Positions 24,891 to 34,904 of a stretch of 64,000 nucleotides of DNA are shown here, piece after piece. The DNA is from Delphinapterus leucas (lineage: Eukaryota; Chordata; Mammalia; Artiodactyla; Monodontidae): assembly GCF_002288925.2 (NCBI RefSeq), contig NW_022098001.1, forward strand, positions 6,362,256 through 6,426,255, in the 5' to 3' direction. Within the stretch, counting starts at the first letter, position 1. Each line of letters begins with the position of its first letter. The notes under the pieces were generated by a model. That model saw only the letters and a program-made list of their open reading frames with translations. It searched no databases and was not told where the DNA came from. The translations under genes were made by a program, and so were the position numbers.

Positions 24891-27800
24891 ATGCTTTCAT
24901 CAAATGGATTTCAAAACATTAATAGATGTAAAGAAAAAGACTTGGATGATACTCGCATGCAGCATAGTAAGTCAGAAAGCACATTTAGAGAAACAGAACC
25001 TCCAGTGTCGCCACACCAGGATCAACTCATACCTTTGCCAGTTATGACTATAGATTATTCCGAAACCATAGTTAAAGAACCAGTTGATGTGAGAGTTTCT
25101 TGCTGTAAAACCAAAGATTCAGATATATACTGTACTTCAAACGACAACCGTCCTTCTTTGTGTCATTCCGGAGCTGAAAATACTGAGCCTTTAGTAACAA
25201 AGATTTCTTCAAATAGCTTTATGAATGTGCATTTGAAATCAAAAACAGTTATATGTGATAATGGAAGTCTGACAGATCAGCACTCAAAATTTGCATGTGG
25301 AGAATATAAGCAGAGTGTTGGTAGTACTAGTTCAGCTTCTGTTAATCATTTTGATGATTTATATCCACCTACAGGGAGCTCATGTATTGCTTCATCTCTT
25401 CAGAGTCTTCCAGCAGGGACAAACGTAGACAGTTTAACTCTCTTGCAATGTGGAGAGAATACATCTCCAGTTTTGGATGCTGTGCTGAAGAGTAAAAGCT
25501 CAGAGTTTTTAAAGCATGCAGAGAAAGAAATAATAGAAGTAGCTAGTGGCCTTCCTGATTCAGGAAGAGGATTTGCTTCCTGGGAAAACAGGCATAATAA
25601 TGGACTATCTGGGAAATGTGTGCAAGAGGCTCAAGAAGAAGGGATCTCCATACTGCCTGATAGAAGAGGAAGACCAGAAATCTCTTTAGATGAAGGAGGT
25701 GGAAGACGACATGCACATACTTCTGATGACTCAGAAGTTGTATTTTCTTCTTGTGATTTGAATTTAATCATGGAGGACAGTGATGGTGTAACATATACCT
25801 TAAAATGTGACAGTAGTGGTCATGCCTCAGAGATTGTATCCACTGTCCATGAAGACTATTCTGGTTCTTCCGAAAGTTCAAGAGATGAAAGGGATTCGGA
25901 AGATACAGATTTTGATGATAGCAGTATTCCAAGAAACCGTCTTCAGTCTGTTGTGGTTGTGCCAAAGAATTCTACTTTGACCTTGGAAGAAACAAGTCCT
26001 TCTTCTTCTCAGAGCAGTCAAAGTTACAGACACTATTCTGACCACTGGGAAGATGAGCGATTGGAGCCAAGGAGGCATTCATTTGAGGAAAAATTTGAGA
26101 GTATAGCAAGTAAAGCCTGTCCTCAAACTGAGAAGTTCTTCTTTCATAAAGCAACAGAGAAGAATTCAGAAATCTCTTTTACACAGCCCAGCCGAAAACA
26201 GATAGATAATCACCTGTCTGAAATTGCTCATCCTCAGAGTGATGGGGTTGATAGTACAAGTCATACAGACATAAAATCTGACCCTCTAGGTCACCCAAAT
26301 TCTGAGGAAGCAGCAAAAGCCAAAATAACTTCTAGGCGGCAAGAAGAGCTGCCAGTTTATTCTCCTGATGATTCTGAAGATGTCTCAAGTAAGTCTCGGC
26401 AACAGGCCACTTTCCCTAACAGGCCAGATAGTAGACTGGGAAAAACAGAGTCAAATTTTTCTTCTTGTGAGATCTCCCGAGTGGATGGTTTCCGTTCATC
26501 ATCGGAAGAGCTCAGAAATCTAGGGTGGGACTTCTCTCAACAAGAAGAGCCTACTACCACATATCAGCAACCTGACCGCAGCTGTGGAGCCTGTGGTGGA
26601 CACAAGTATCAGCAAAGTGCAGAACAGCATAGCGGGACAGGTAATTACTGGCAAGGCAATGGCTACTGGGATCCAAGATCAGCAGGTAGGCCGCCTGGAA
26701 CTGGGGCTGTGTATGATCGAATTCAAGGGCAGGTACCAGATTCCTTAACAGATGACCGTGAAGAGGAGGAGAATTGGGATCAACGTGGAGGATCTCACTT
26801 TTCAGGCCAGTCCAATAAATTTTTTCTGTCCCTTCAGAAGGACAAGGGGTCAGTGCAAGCACCTGAAATAAGCAGCAATTCCATTAAGGACTCTTTAGCT
26901 GTGAATGAGGAGAAAGATCTTTCGAAAAACTTAGAAAAAAATGATAGGAAAGATAGAGGGCCTCTTAAAAAAAGGAGACAGGAATTGGAGAGTGATTCTG
27001 AAAGTGACGGTGAGCTTCAGGACAGAAAGAAAGTTAGAGTGGAGGTAGAGCAGGGAGAGACAGCAGTGCCTCTAGGCTCAGCATTGGTTGGGACTTCGTG
27101 TGTCATGGAGGACTTCAGGGACCCAGAGCGGTGGAAGGAATGTGCCAAACAAGGGAAGGTGCCTTCTTACTTTGATCTGATTGAAGAAAATGTTTATTTA
27201 ACAGAAAGAAAGAAGAATAAATCCCATCGGGATTTTAAGCGAATGCAGTGTAAGTGTACACCCCTTTCTAAAGATGAAAGAGCTCAAGGTGAAATAGCAT
27301 GTGGGGAAGATTGTCTTAATCATCTCCTCATGATTGAATGTTCGTCTCGTTGTCCAAATGGGGATTATTGTTCCAATAGACGGTTTCAAAGAAAACAGCA
27401 TGCAGATGTGGAAGTCATACTCACAGAAAAGAAAGGCTGGGGCTTGAGAGCTGCTAAAGATCTTCCTTCGAACACCTTTGTCCTGGAATATTGTGGAGAG
27501 GTACTTGATCACAAAGAGTTTAAGGCCCGGGTAAAGGAGTATGCACAAAACAAAAACATCCACTACTATTTCATGGCCCTGAAGAATGATGAGATAATAG
27601 ATGCCACTCAGAAAGGAAATTGCTCCCGGTTCATGAATCACAGCTGTGAACCAAACTGTGAGACTCAAAAATGGACTGTGAACGGACAACTGAGAGTTGG
27701 GATTTTTACCACCAAACTGGTTCCTTCAGGCTCAGAGTTAACATTTGACTATCAGTTCCAAAGATACGGCAAGGAAGCACAGAGATGTTTCTGTGGGTCG

Positions 27801-30437
27801 GCTAATTGCCGGGGTTACCTGGGAGGAGAGAACAGAGTCAGCCTCAGAGCAGCAGGACGGAAAATGAAGAAAGAACGATCTCGGAAGAAGGATTCGGTGG
27901 ATGGAGAGCTAGAAGCTCTGATGGAGAATGGTGAGGGTCTCTCTGATAAAAACCAGGTGCTCAGCTTATCCTGGCTAATGGTTAGAATTGAAACTTTGGA
28001 ACAGAAACTTACCTGTCTCAAGCTCATACAGAACACACATTCACAGTCTTGCCTGAAGTACTTTCTGGAACGTCATGGGCTGCCTTTGTTGTGGATCTGG
28101 ATGGCAGAACTACGTGATGGCCGGGAAAGTAACCAGAAGCTTCAGGAAGAGATTATAAAGACTTTGGAACATTTACCCATTCCTACCGAAAATATGTTGG
28201 AGGAGAGCAAAGTACTTCCTATTATTCAACGTTGGTTTCAAACCAAGACTGCTGTCCCTCAGCTGAGCAAAGGAGATGGGTATTCTAGCGAGAATACATC
28301 ACGTGCTCACACACCGCTCAACACACCTGATCCTTCCACCAAGCTGAGCATAGAAGCTGACACAGACACCCCCAAGAAGCTAATGTTTCGCAGACTTAAA
28401 ATTATAAGTGAAAATGGCATGGACAGTGCAATTTCTGATGCTACCAGTGAGCTAGAAGGCAAGGATGGCAAAGAGGACCTTGACCAGTTAGAAAACGTCC
28501 CTATAGAAGAAGAGGAACAACAGCTACTCACACAACAGCTACCTGAATCTAAAGTTGATAGTGACATTGCTGTGGAGGCCATTAAGCTACCCACATCTGA
28601 ACCAGAGGCTGACACTGAAATAGAGCCTAAAGAGAGCAATGGCACAAAACTAGACGAACCTATTGCTGAGGAAACACCATCCCAAGATGAAGAGGAGGGT
28701 GTATCTGATGTGGAGAGTGAGAGGAGCCAGGAACAGCCACATAAAACGGTAGATATAAGTGATTTGGCCACCAAGCTCCTGGACAGTTGGAAAGACCTAA
28801 AGGAGGTATATCGAATTCCAAAGAAAAGGCAAACCGAAAAGGAGAGCACAATAACCAAACGAGGAAGGGATGCTGTTGGCTTCAGAGATCAAACAGTTGC
28901 CCCAAAGACTCCTAACAGGTCAAGAGAGAGAGACCCAGACAAACAAACTCAAAATAAAGAGAAAAGGAAACGAAGGGGCTCCCTCTCACCACCACCTTCT
29001 GCCTATGAGCAGGGAACAAAAAGGCCAGGTGGCAGATATGATACACCAACTTCTAAAAAGAAAATACGAATTCAAGATCGCAATCAACCTTCTACAGAGG
29101 AGTGTCGAAAGTTGTTTGAGCAGGAGGTAGCTCAGCGGGAGGCTCAAAAACAACAGCAGCAGATGCAGAACCTGGGAATGACGTCTCCACTGCCCTATGA
29201 CTCTCTTGGCTACCATGCCCCTCATCACCCCTTTGCTGGCTACCCACCAGGTTACCCCATGCAGGCCTATGTGGATCCCAGCAATCCTAATGCTGGAAGG
29301 GTGCTCCTCCCCACACCCAGCATGGATCCTGTGTATTCTCCTTCTCCTTATGATTATTCTCAGCCCTTGGTGGGACATTCTACAGAACCCCTTGCTGCCC
29401 CTCCACCTGTGCCCGTGGTGCCACATGTGGCAGCCCCTGTGGAAGTTTCCAGTTCACAGTATGTGGCCCAAAGTGATGGTGTGGTACACCAAGACTCCAG
29501 GGTCACCGTCCTGCCAGTGCCAGCCCCAGGCCCAGTCCAGGGACAGAATTATGGTGTTTGGGATTCAAACCAACAGTCCGTGAGTGTACAGCAGCAGTAC
29601 CCTCCTGCACAGTCTCAAGCAATCTTATATTATCAAGGACAGGCTGCTCCAACTGTCTATGGTGTGACGTCACCCTATTCACAGACAACTCCACCAAGTG
29701 TACAGAGTTACGCCCAGCCAAGTCTTCAGTACATCCAGGGACAACAGATTTTCACAGCTCACCCACAAGGAGTGGTGGTACAGCCAGCCACAGCCGTGAC
29801 TCCAATAGTTGCACCAGGGCAGCCTCAGCCCTTACAGCCACCTGAAATGGTTGTGACAAATAACCTCTTGGACTTACCACCCCCATCTCCTCCCAAACCA
29901 AAAACCACTATCTTACCTCCCAACTGGAAGACAGCCCGAGACCCAGAAGGGAAGATTTACTACTACCATGTGATCACAAGGCAGACTCAGTGGGATCCTC
30001 CTACTTGGGAAAGCCCGGGAGATGATGCCAGCCTTGAGCATGAAGCTAAGACGGACCTGGGAACCCCAACATATGATGAAAATCCCATGAAGACCTCAAA
30101 AAAGCCTAAGACAGCAGAAGCAGACGCCTCCAGTGAGCTGGCTAAGAAAAGCAAACAAGTATTCAGAAAAGAGATGGCCCAGTTCATCGTCCAGTGCCTG
30201 AACCCTTACTGGAAACCTGACTGCAAAGTGGGAAGAATTACCACAACTGAAGATTTCAAACACCTAGCTCGCAAGCTGACTCACGGCGTTATGAATAAGG
30301 AGCTGAAGTACTGTAAGGACCCCGAGGACCTGGAGTGCAATGAGAACGTGAGACACAAAACCAAGGAGTACATTAAGAAGTACATGCAGAAGTTTGGGGC
30401 TGTTTCCAAACCCAAACGGGACACTGAATTAGAGTGA
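24891..30437 (+). CDS. N-terminally truncated SETD2-like retrogene ORF (1,848 aa)
   Basis: The first ATG of the long frame is at 24891 (the frame opens slightly earlier, without ATG); the stop is TGA at 30435-30437. SETD2 trimethylates histone H3 Lys36 on RNA polymerase II-transcribed genes and also methylates tubulin. Domains in order: a long disordered acidic/serine part; AWS (about 782-836, Cys pattern kept); SET (about 838-955) with GNCSRFMNHSCEPNC (catalytic Arg codon 27627-27629) and FDYQF (Tyr codon 27750-27752); post-SET CFCGSANC; a Gln/Pro-rich part; WW (about 1673-1706); SRI (from about 1750) ending DTELE as in SETD2. Several changes fall in normally invariant positions, for example Trp (30210-30212) where I recall Arg in the SRI domain. 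Start contexts are weak at 24891 and better at 25045. Whether it is expressed is unknown; it could be a young pseudogene. Confidence 0.7.
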   Translation: MLSSNGFQNINRCKEKDLDDTRMQHSKSESTFRETEPPVSPHQDQLIPLPVMTIDYSETIVKEPVDVRVSCCKTKDSDIYCTSNDNRPSLCHSGAENTEPLVTKISSNSFMNVHLKSKTVICDNGSLTDQHSKFACGEYKQSVGSTSSASVNHFDDLYPPTGSSCIASSLQSLPAGTNVDSLTLLQCGENTSPVLDAVLKSKSSEFLKHAEKEIIEVASGLPDSGRGFASWENRHNNGLSGKCVQEAQEEGISILPDRRGRPEISLDEGGGRRHAHTSDDSEVVFSSCDLNLIMEDSDGVTYTLKCDSSGHASEIVSTVHEDYSGSSESSRDERDSEDTDFDDSSIPRNRLQSVVVVPKNSTLTLEETSPSSSQSSQSYRHYSDHWEDERLEPRRHSFEEKFESIASKACPQTEKFFFHKATEKNSEISFTQPSRKQIDNHLSEIAHPQSDGVDSTSHTDIKSDPLGHPNSEEAAKAKITSRRQEELPVYSPDDSEDVSSKSRQQATFPNRPDSRLGKTESNFSSCEISRVDGFRSSSEELRNLGWDFSQQEEPTTTYQQPDRSCGACGGHKYQQSAEQHSGTGNYWQGNGYWDPRSAGRPPGTGAVYDRIQGQVPDSLTDDREEEENWDQRGGSHFSGQSNKFFLSLQKDKGSVQAPEISSNSIKDSLAVNEEKDLSKNLEKNDRKDRGPLKKRRQELESDSESDGELQDRKKVRVEVEQGETAVPLGSALVGTSCVMEDFRDPERWKECAKQGKVPSYFDLIEENVYLTERKKNKSHRDFKRMQCKCTPLSKDERAQGEIACGEDCLNHLLMIECSSRCPNGDYCSNRRFQRKQHADVEVILTEKKGWGLRAAKDLPSNTFVLEYCGEVLDHKEFKARVKEYAQNKNIHYYFMALKNDEIIDATQKGNCSRFMNHSCEPNCETQKWTVNGQLRVGIFTTKLVPSGSELTFDYQFQRYGKEAQRCFCGSANCRGYLGGENRVSLRAAGRKMKKERSRKKDSVDGELEALMENGEGLSDKNQVLSLSWLMVRIETLEQKLTCLKLIQNTHSQSCLKYFLERHGLPLLWIWMAELRDGRESNQKLQEEIIKTLEHLPIPTENMLEESKVLPIIQRWFQTKTAVPQLSKGDGYSSENTSRAHTPLNTPDPSTKLSIEADTDTPKKLMFRRLKIISENGMDSAISDATSELEGKDGKEDLDQLENVPIEEEEQQLLTQQLPESKVDSDIAVEAIKLPTSEPEADTEIEPKESNGTKLDEPIAEETPSQDEEEGVSDVESERSQEQPHKTVDISDLATKLLDSWKDLKEVYRIPKKRQTEKESTITKRGRDAVGFRDQTVAPKTPNRSRERDPDKQTQNKEKRKRRGSLSPPPSAYEQGTKRPGGRYDTPTSKKKIRIQDRNQPSTEECRKLFEQEVAQREAQKQQQQMQNLGMTSPLPYDSLGYHAPHHPFAGYPPGYPMQAYVDPSNPNAGRVLLPTPSMDPVYSPSPYDYSQPLVGHSTEPLAAPPPVPVVPHVAAPVEVSSSQYVAQSDGVVHQDSRVTVLPVPAPGPVQGQNYGVWDSNQQSVSVQQQYPPAQSQAILYYQGQAAPTVYGVTSPYSQTTPPSVQSYAQPSLQYIQGQQIFTAHPQGVVVQPATAVTPIVAPGQPQPLQPPEMVVTNNLLDLPPPSPPKPKTTILPPNWKTARDPEGKIYYYHVITRQTQWDPPTWESPGDDASLEHEAKTDLGTPTYDENPMKTSKKPKTAEADASSELAKKSKQVFRKEMAQFIVQCLNPYWKPDCKVGRITTTEDFKHLARKLTHGVMNKELKYCKDPEDLECNENVRHKTKEYIKKYMQKFGAVSKPKRDTELE

Positions 30438-31318
30438 CCTTCAGGGCCAGGGTGGGAGGACGGGCAAGCTGGTAGGAGGGACTCTGGGGAGAAGAAACCC
30501 CGTGGGCCCTCTCTCCCCACCCCACTGTCAGGGCTGTGCTACTCATGACACATCACCCTGGGGAATTCAAACCTGCAGAATGAGCTCACAAAAATGAGCT
30601 CCATCTACAACAAGCGGTCCCTGGTTGTGAGCTGTTGGTAGAGGCCATCTGAGGCAAGAGTTTAGGCCCTTGAGACCTTCCCTTCCGAGATCCCGGCCAA
30701 GCCTGACCCCACTCTCAAGGCTGGGTCTCCTCCTTGGCGGTGCTGTCAGCACACAGACTCATGTGCATCCCCACCCACGACCCCTTACCCTGACGATCTG
30801 TATTATATTTTAATGTCTATGTGAATATATTGAAAATAATTTGTCTTCCCTGGTTTTTGGCTTTTGTTTTGCTTTTAAGCCTCTGCGTGCTAGGATCACA
30901 GAAGACTTTGTAAGGATGGTTTAAGTTCTCCTGCAAGGTTTAATGTGTTATCATGTAAATATTCCAGAGCAGGCTGTCTTGTGGTTTCGGCCAGCCTTGT
31001 GCTATGTTGATAAGATTGATTTACTGCTTAAAATCACTTTACTTGGGCTTCCCTGGTGGCGCAGTGGTTGAGAGTCCGCCTGCCAGTGCAGGGGACGCAA
31101 GTTCGTGCCCCGGTCTGGGAAGATCCCACATGCCGCGGAGCAGCTGCGCCCGTGAGCCATGGCCACTGGGCCTGCTCGTCCGGAGCCTGTGCTCCTCAAC
31201 GGCAGAGGCCACAACAGTGAGAGGCCCGCGTACCGCAAAACAAAACAAAAACATCACTTTACTTTATCCAATTTTTACTGAACTTTTTATGTAAAAAATA
31301 GAATCAATTAAAGAAAAA
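30438..31318 (+). other. 3'UTR of the SETD2 retrocopy
   Basis: Non-coding text after the stop, matching SETD2 3'UTR style to 'gaatcaattaaag' and a short A run at about 31312-31322. A CHR SINE (31045-31252) interrupts it. The A run has no second transcript-like sequence after it, so it is read as the retrocopy's poly-A tail. Confidence 0.75.
31045..31252 (+). mobile_element. CHR-type SINE in the retrocopy 3'UTR
   Basis: Complete SINE from gggcttccctggtggcgcag to an A-rich end, flanked by the perfect 12-bp duplication atcactttactt (31033-31044 and 31253-31264). Confidence 0.95.
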
Positions 31319-31329
31319 AAAAAGGGTAA

Positions 31330-32656
31330 GTCTATGCCTTCAAATTCTAACAGGTGGAAGAGTTCTCAGTGCTTTCTGAGAATCTGCTTCCCAGGTTATA
31401 ATACTCAGTTTGGCACCAACAGAATTCCCTTTTTCTTAACTTGATAGTTAATTGAATTTTGGAGAAGGTGCGGTTGCAGACAACCACTGGCTGGTGAGAA
31501 AGTTTGCTGGGTTGCCTGTGCCAGAACTGGTTTAGGGTCATCTGATAAACAGGAAACAATCACCTAGGACACAGGCAAGCCAAGGCATGTAAGCAGGTTG
31601 CTGAGGAAGCTGGGATGTTTCTGCGGGTGCCAAGCCAGAGCAGACATCGCCCACCTTGGAAAGGTCTCAGGAACAGCCCTGCAGGGGCCAGGAAAGTCAG
31701 GCCTGGTCATGCTTGGGAGTGTGCGTGGTGAGGGCTGTGGGTTGCTACAGCATGAAGCCAGAAGCACGCGGTGTGCCTCTTAAGACCGCAGCAAGGTGAT
31801 CACCAAGGCTTCTGGGCTGGAGCTACAAGGTAGTCAAAGCACTGAGCACTCTGGGTGTGCAACTGGAGAATGAATTTGGAGCTGGGAAGCAATAAGTTCA
31901 TAGGCATCTCAGTCGACCCCTTTGACTTCTCAGCTTTCATATGCACCATTCTACACACATTTCAACGCCTGCCCAGCAAAGAAACTACATTTTAGCAAGA
32001 AACAGCTAACCCTCTGATAAGTGAAGTTCTTGCCCTTCTCCCAGGTAAAACACAAACCCCAACGGTCATTGAATCCATTGCTGCCTATATTAATTAGGCC
32101 TCAATTTCAGTCTTAGGTCCCACTAAAGACTACATTGTAAAGTTAACCTCCACCTAGTGTTATATAAAATTAAAATGGGAAGGAGAAGTTAGAATAAACA
32201 CATACATATAACAGAAAACATGCAAAGCTACCAGTCCTGGTTTCTGTAGTTATTCACAAGGTCAGAGTTGACATCTATAGCTTCCACCTTCACCCACTTA
32301 TTCCCTGTTTTCCTTGCCCACAGCCAGAACCCACAGCTCCATCCAGATTCTTTACTGGTAGAATGATTCAATCCTTCCCTTCTGAATGGTCTGAATCCTC
32401 AATTGTCCTGCCTTTTTCCAGTTCCTGTAGCTTTCCATTGATCTTTACTGTTGGCATGGAAGTATTGAAAGGAACCTCAGAAAATCTCCTGGGTTCCAGA
32501 GAAAATCTCCTGGGTTCCAGAGGAAATCCTCCTTGCTTCCATTATAAAGGCAACCAATTTCCTGCGGTAACTGAGATCATAACACCAGTAGATTAACCTT
32601 TTTCACCTGTTGGTTCAGTGGTATAAGGAGTGTAAGATGGCCAGGGGGCAGTCTGT
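31330..32656. other. Gene-free stretch downstream of the retrocopy
   Basis: No gene or named repeat seen. It holds a 21-bp tandem duplication (agaaaatctcctgggttcc twice, about 32479-32520). Confidence 0.4.
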
Positions 32657-32900
32657 GGTAGGCAGAATTCTAAGATGGATCCCACAATTCCTGCCCCTTG
32701 GGGTAAACACCAGTGTCATTTCCTTTGAGCACTGTAGGGACCTGTAAATACCATTGGATATCACCTTCATGATTATACAACAATATGGCAAAAGGAATTT
32801 TGCAGATGAAATTAGGGTCCCTAAACAGCTGACTATAATTCAATGGGAGATTATCCTGGGTGGGTCCAACCTATCTAATCAGGCAAGTCTTTTAAAAGCA
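32657..32900 (+). repeat. Ancient repeat, left half
   Basis: Text 'ggtaggcagaattctaagatggatccc... gagattatcctgggtgggtccaacctatctaatcagg' is a common old mammalian repeat of several hundred bp. Its right half is at 37746-38095; the two halves share aaaagca at the break (32894-32900, 37746-37752). Confidence 0.6.
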
Positions 32901-32975
32901 AAAGTTCTATTCTCCAGGATAGATCACATGCTAGGCCACAAGACAAGTCGCAGTAAATTGAAGATTAAAATCATA
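32901..32975 (+). mobile_element. Old L1 ORF2 fragment, left of the ERV insertion
   Basis: Encodes the endonuclease segment FSRIDHMLGHKTS. It is interrupted after tcata (32971-32975) by a provirus and resumes at 35363 with the same five bases and the SDHSAMRLEI part. Confidence 0.85.
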
Positions 32976-33394
32976 TGTTGGGCTGCACCCCACAGGCCTG
33001 CAAGGCTTGTAGTTGCCAGCCTCAAGACTGAAGAAAGAGCCTAGAGACAGCAACAGAGACATCAGTGACTTATCGGACAAGGGATCTTACACACCTGAAG
33101 CAAGGTCCTGGAGCAACACCTCACAGTTTGTGGCAGACAGCAAGCAGGACATGGCAGCAGTCTTTGCTACCCGGGGGAGGAGGAGGCTACCATTTATAGG
33201 GGGAGTTAACGGTCAGGTTGGCTCATAAATCACCAGAGAGACCAGCAGCTGGGCCAGGAAGCAAGCACATAGGCAGTTACTAATTAAGCCCTATAATTAA
33301 GAAGATTGGAGAGTCATGTGAGTGAAGCAGGTACTGGCTGAACAGGGGATATACAGAGCAAGAGGACAGTCATCTTGAATGGCATGGTCAAACA
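32976..33394 (-). repeat. 3' LTR of the provirus
   Basis: Shares long stretches with the partner LTR: agagacagcaacagagacat, gaagcaaggtcctggagc, ggctaccatttatagg, gcagttactaattaagccct, agagtcatgtgagt. It is shorter than its partner on the TG side of the + strand. Confidence 0.8.
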
Positions 33395-34237
33395 CTCCAC
33401 CCTTACATACCCTGTATGACCTCTATAATCTTGGCCCATACTTCTTCTGCTATATCCCCGAGGACAGGTAGGTAGAAGTGCAACTGCAACCAAATACCAC
33501 AAATGCAATAGAGACAGTCCAACAGGTGGGCAAGCTTTGGAACCAGGAGCTTATCAAGTCAATTTTTCATGGACTCTCAGAGGTTGACAATGGCATTTTG
33601 CTGTAGAGCCAGCAATCAAACTCACTTCTCAGTGAGGCCACCATTGTCACCCAGTCCACAAACAGATTCCCTTCACTCAGAGTAGGAGAAGCTGCAAGAT
33701 GACTAACAGGCACAATATAGGGAAGATCATGACCATTAAGCAAAATACAAGCAGTAACATCATTCTGAGGTAATGCCACCCCTGTCTACTCATTTTGTCC
33801 TGGCCTGCAATACCATACGACCTGCCCACCCTCAGTCTCCATAGCCAGTGCCGAATACAGGAGAGGTGGTGTAACAGTGCACAGGGTTAGCATAATGGTG
33901 CCTTTGGACAGTAGAGGCCTGGATTAATTACCTTAGTAATCTGAGGTGGGGCTGGGTAGAAGACAGGTGAAATCTGTAAATCCCTTTCTGATCCTATTCC
34001 CCAATGGGACAGCAAACCCAAACCACTGAGGACTTACCTGCCAGTCCTCAGGGCTATTTATAATATGTTCCCCTGGGGATAGATCCTGTGAAGGGCAAAA
34101 ATGAGTTGCTGTCCAGACCTGTAGTTGGCAACAGTCCTTCGGTGGTCAACAGTTGAACTCGAACAGTGCTGACTAGTTACCTCCGGGTTAACGTGGCATC
34201 GGCACTGGGATAAATGCTCCTGAGATGTGTCCACGTG

Positions 34238-34891
34238 TTAAGAGTGAGTTTCCCACCTCAACTGTTGTTTAAGTAGTCTCTTCATAGCCCGGTAGCAGTG
34301 GGGTTGTAAGACAGGTGGAAATGCCCCATATGTCCTTTGTATCGGCCCATTCCTGAACTTCATGGCCAATAAAGTAGATTCCTTGGTCACTATTGATGTC
34401 CACGGGGATCCTATATGTTGCATACAAATGAATAGTGGTTTTTTGCATGCTCAAAGAATCGGGTAGGTTTTTTGTAATGACTCCCACCTGTTGTAATGTA
34501 TCGTAGACTGCATATAGCTGTTGTTCCATCACACTCTATCATTGCTCTACACCCTTCTATAATTGGGACCAGAAGCCCAAGGGCACTCTTATTATGTTGC
34601 TGTTGCCACAGACCTCAACCAAACGCTCCTGGGTAATGGGCCATGTTAATTCACAAGTCTGTCTCTGAATTCATATCCCTAAAGCCTGTGTCTCTAATTG
34701 TTTAGGGGTGGTAGTTCAGGGGTATGCTTGTATTTTGTAGATAATCCAGGTCCTTGAGTTTTGTCTCTATTCACCAGCCACCCCCATGTAGTCAGATGAA
34801 CGAGGAGCACTGGGCTGCTACTTTTAAACTGGGAAAAGACTGAGGTTAACAGGATATCATCAACATAATGGAAGAAAAAGACATCTCTCAT
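34238..34891 (-). pseudogene. Degenerate ERV pol (reverse transcriptase and integrase remnants)
   Basis: On the - strand, 34694-34891 contains the RT active-site motif YVDD followed by the usual downstream region. 34269-34532 contains an integrase-like stretch with the Asp-Gln-Gly pattern of the catalytic core. The pieces are in different frames, with a deletion or decay between them, and no full domain remains. Confidence 0.7.
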
Positions 34892-34904
34892 GGTACACAG
34901 CTAC

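Larger units (their letters stand above)
23930..31318 (+). pseudogene. SETD2: SETD2 processed retrocopy (whole extent)
   Basis: Continuous SETD2 message text without introns across regions that in the parent gene span many exons (AWS, SET, WW, SRI), followed by a SETD2-like 3'UTR and an A tract at about 31312-31322: a processed retrocopy. The 5' end is truncated; recognisable text starts near 23930 in the Ser/Arg-rich region, around residue 400 of the 2,564-residue human protein by memory. The first kilobase is damaged: frameshift near 24070, stop at 24188-24190 (Tyr to TAG), about 120 bp lost near 24218, and a 1-nt frameshift near 24868. From there to 30437 the frame is open. Flanking target duplications were not found. 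The parent SETD2 gene is elsewhere in mammalian genomes. Confidence 0.93.

Noticed and set aside
28307..28858. 183-codon open frame on the - strand
   Set aside because: It is a shadow of the SETD2 retrocopy; its Ser/Leu-rich content mirrors the acidic Glu/Ser codons on the other strand.
23930..30437. That this is the parental SETD2 gene
   Set aside because: There are no introns across regions encoded by many exons, the 5' end is truncated, a tail-like A run follows the 3'UTR, and the neighbours are SLC25A32 and CTHRC1 rather than those of SETD2.
31045..31252. tRNA-like box A/box B sequences
   Set aside because: They belong to tRNA-derived SINEs; no cloverleaf with proper arms and no true tRNA gene in the window.
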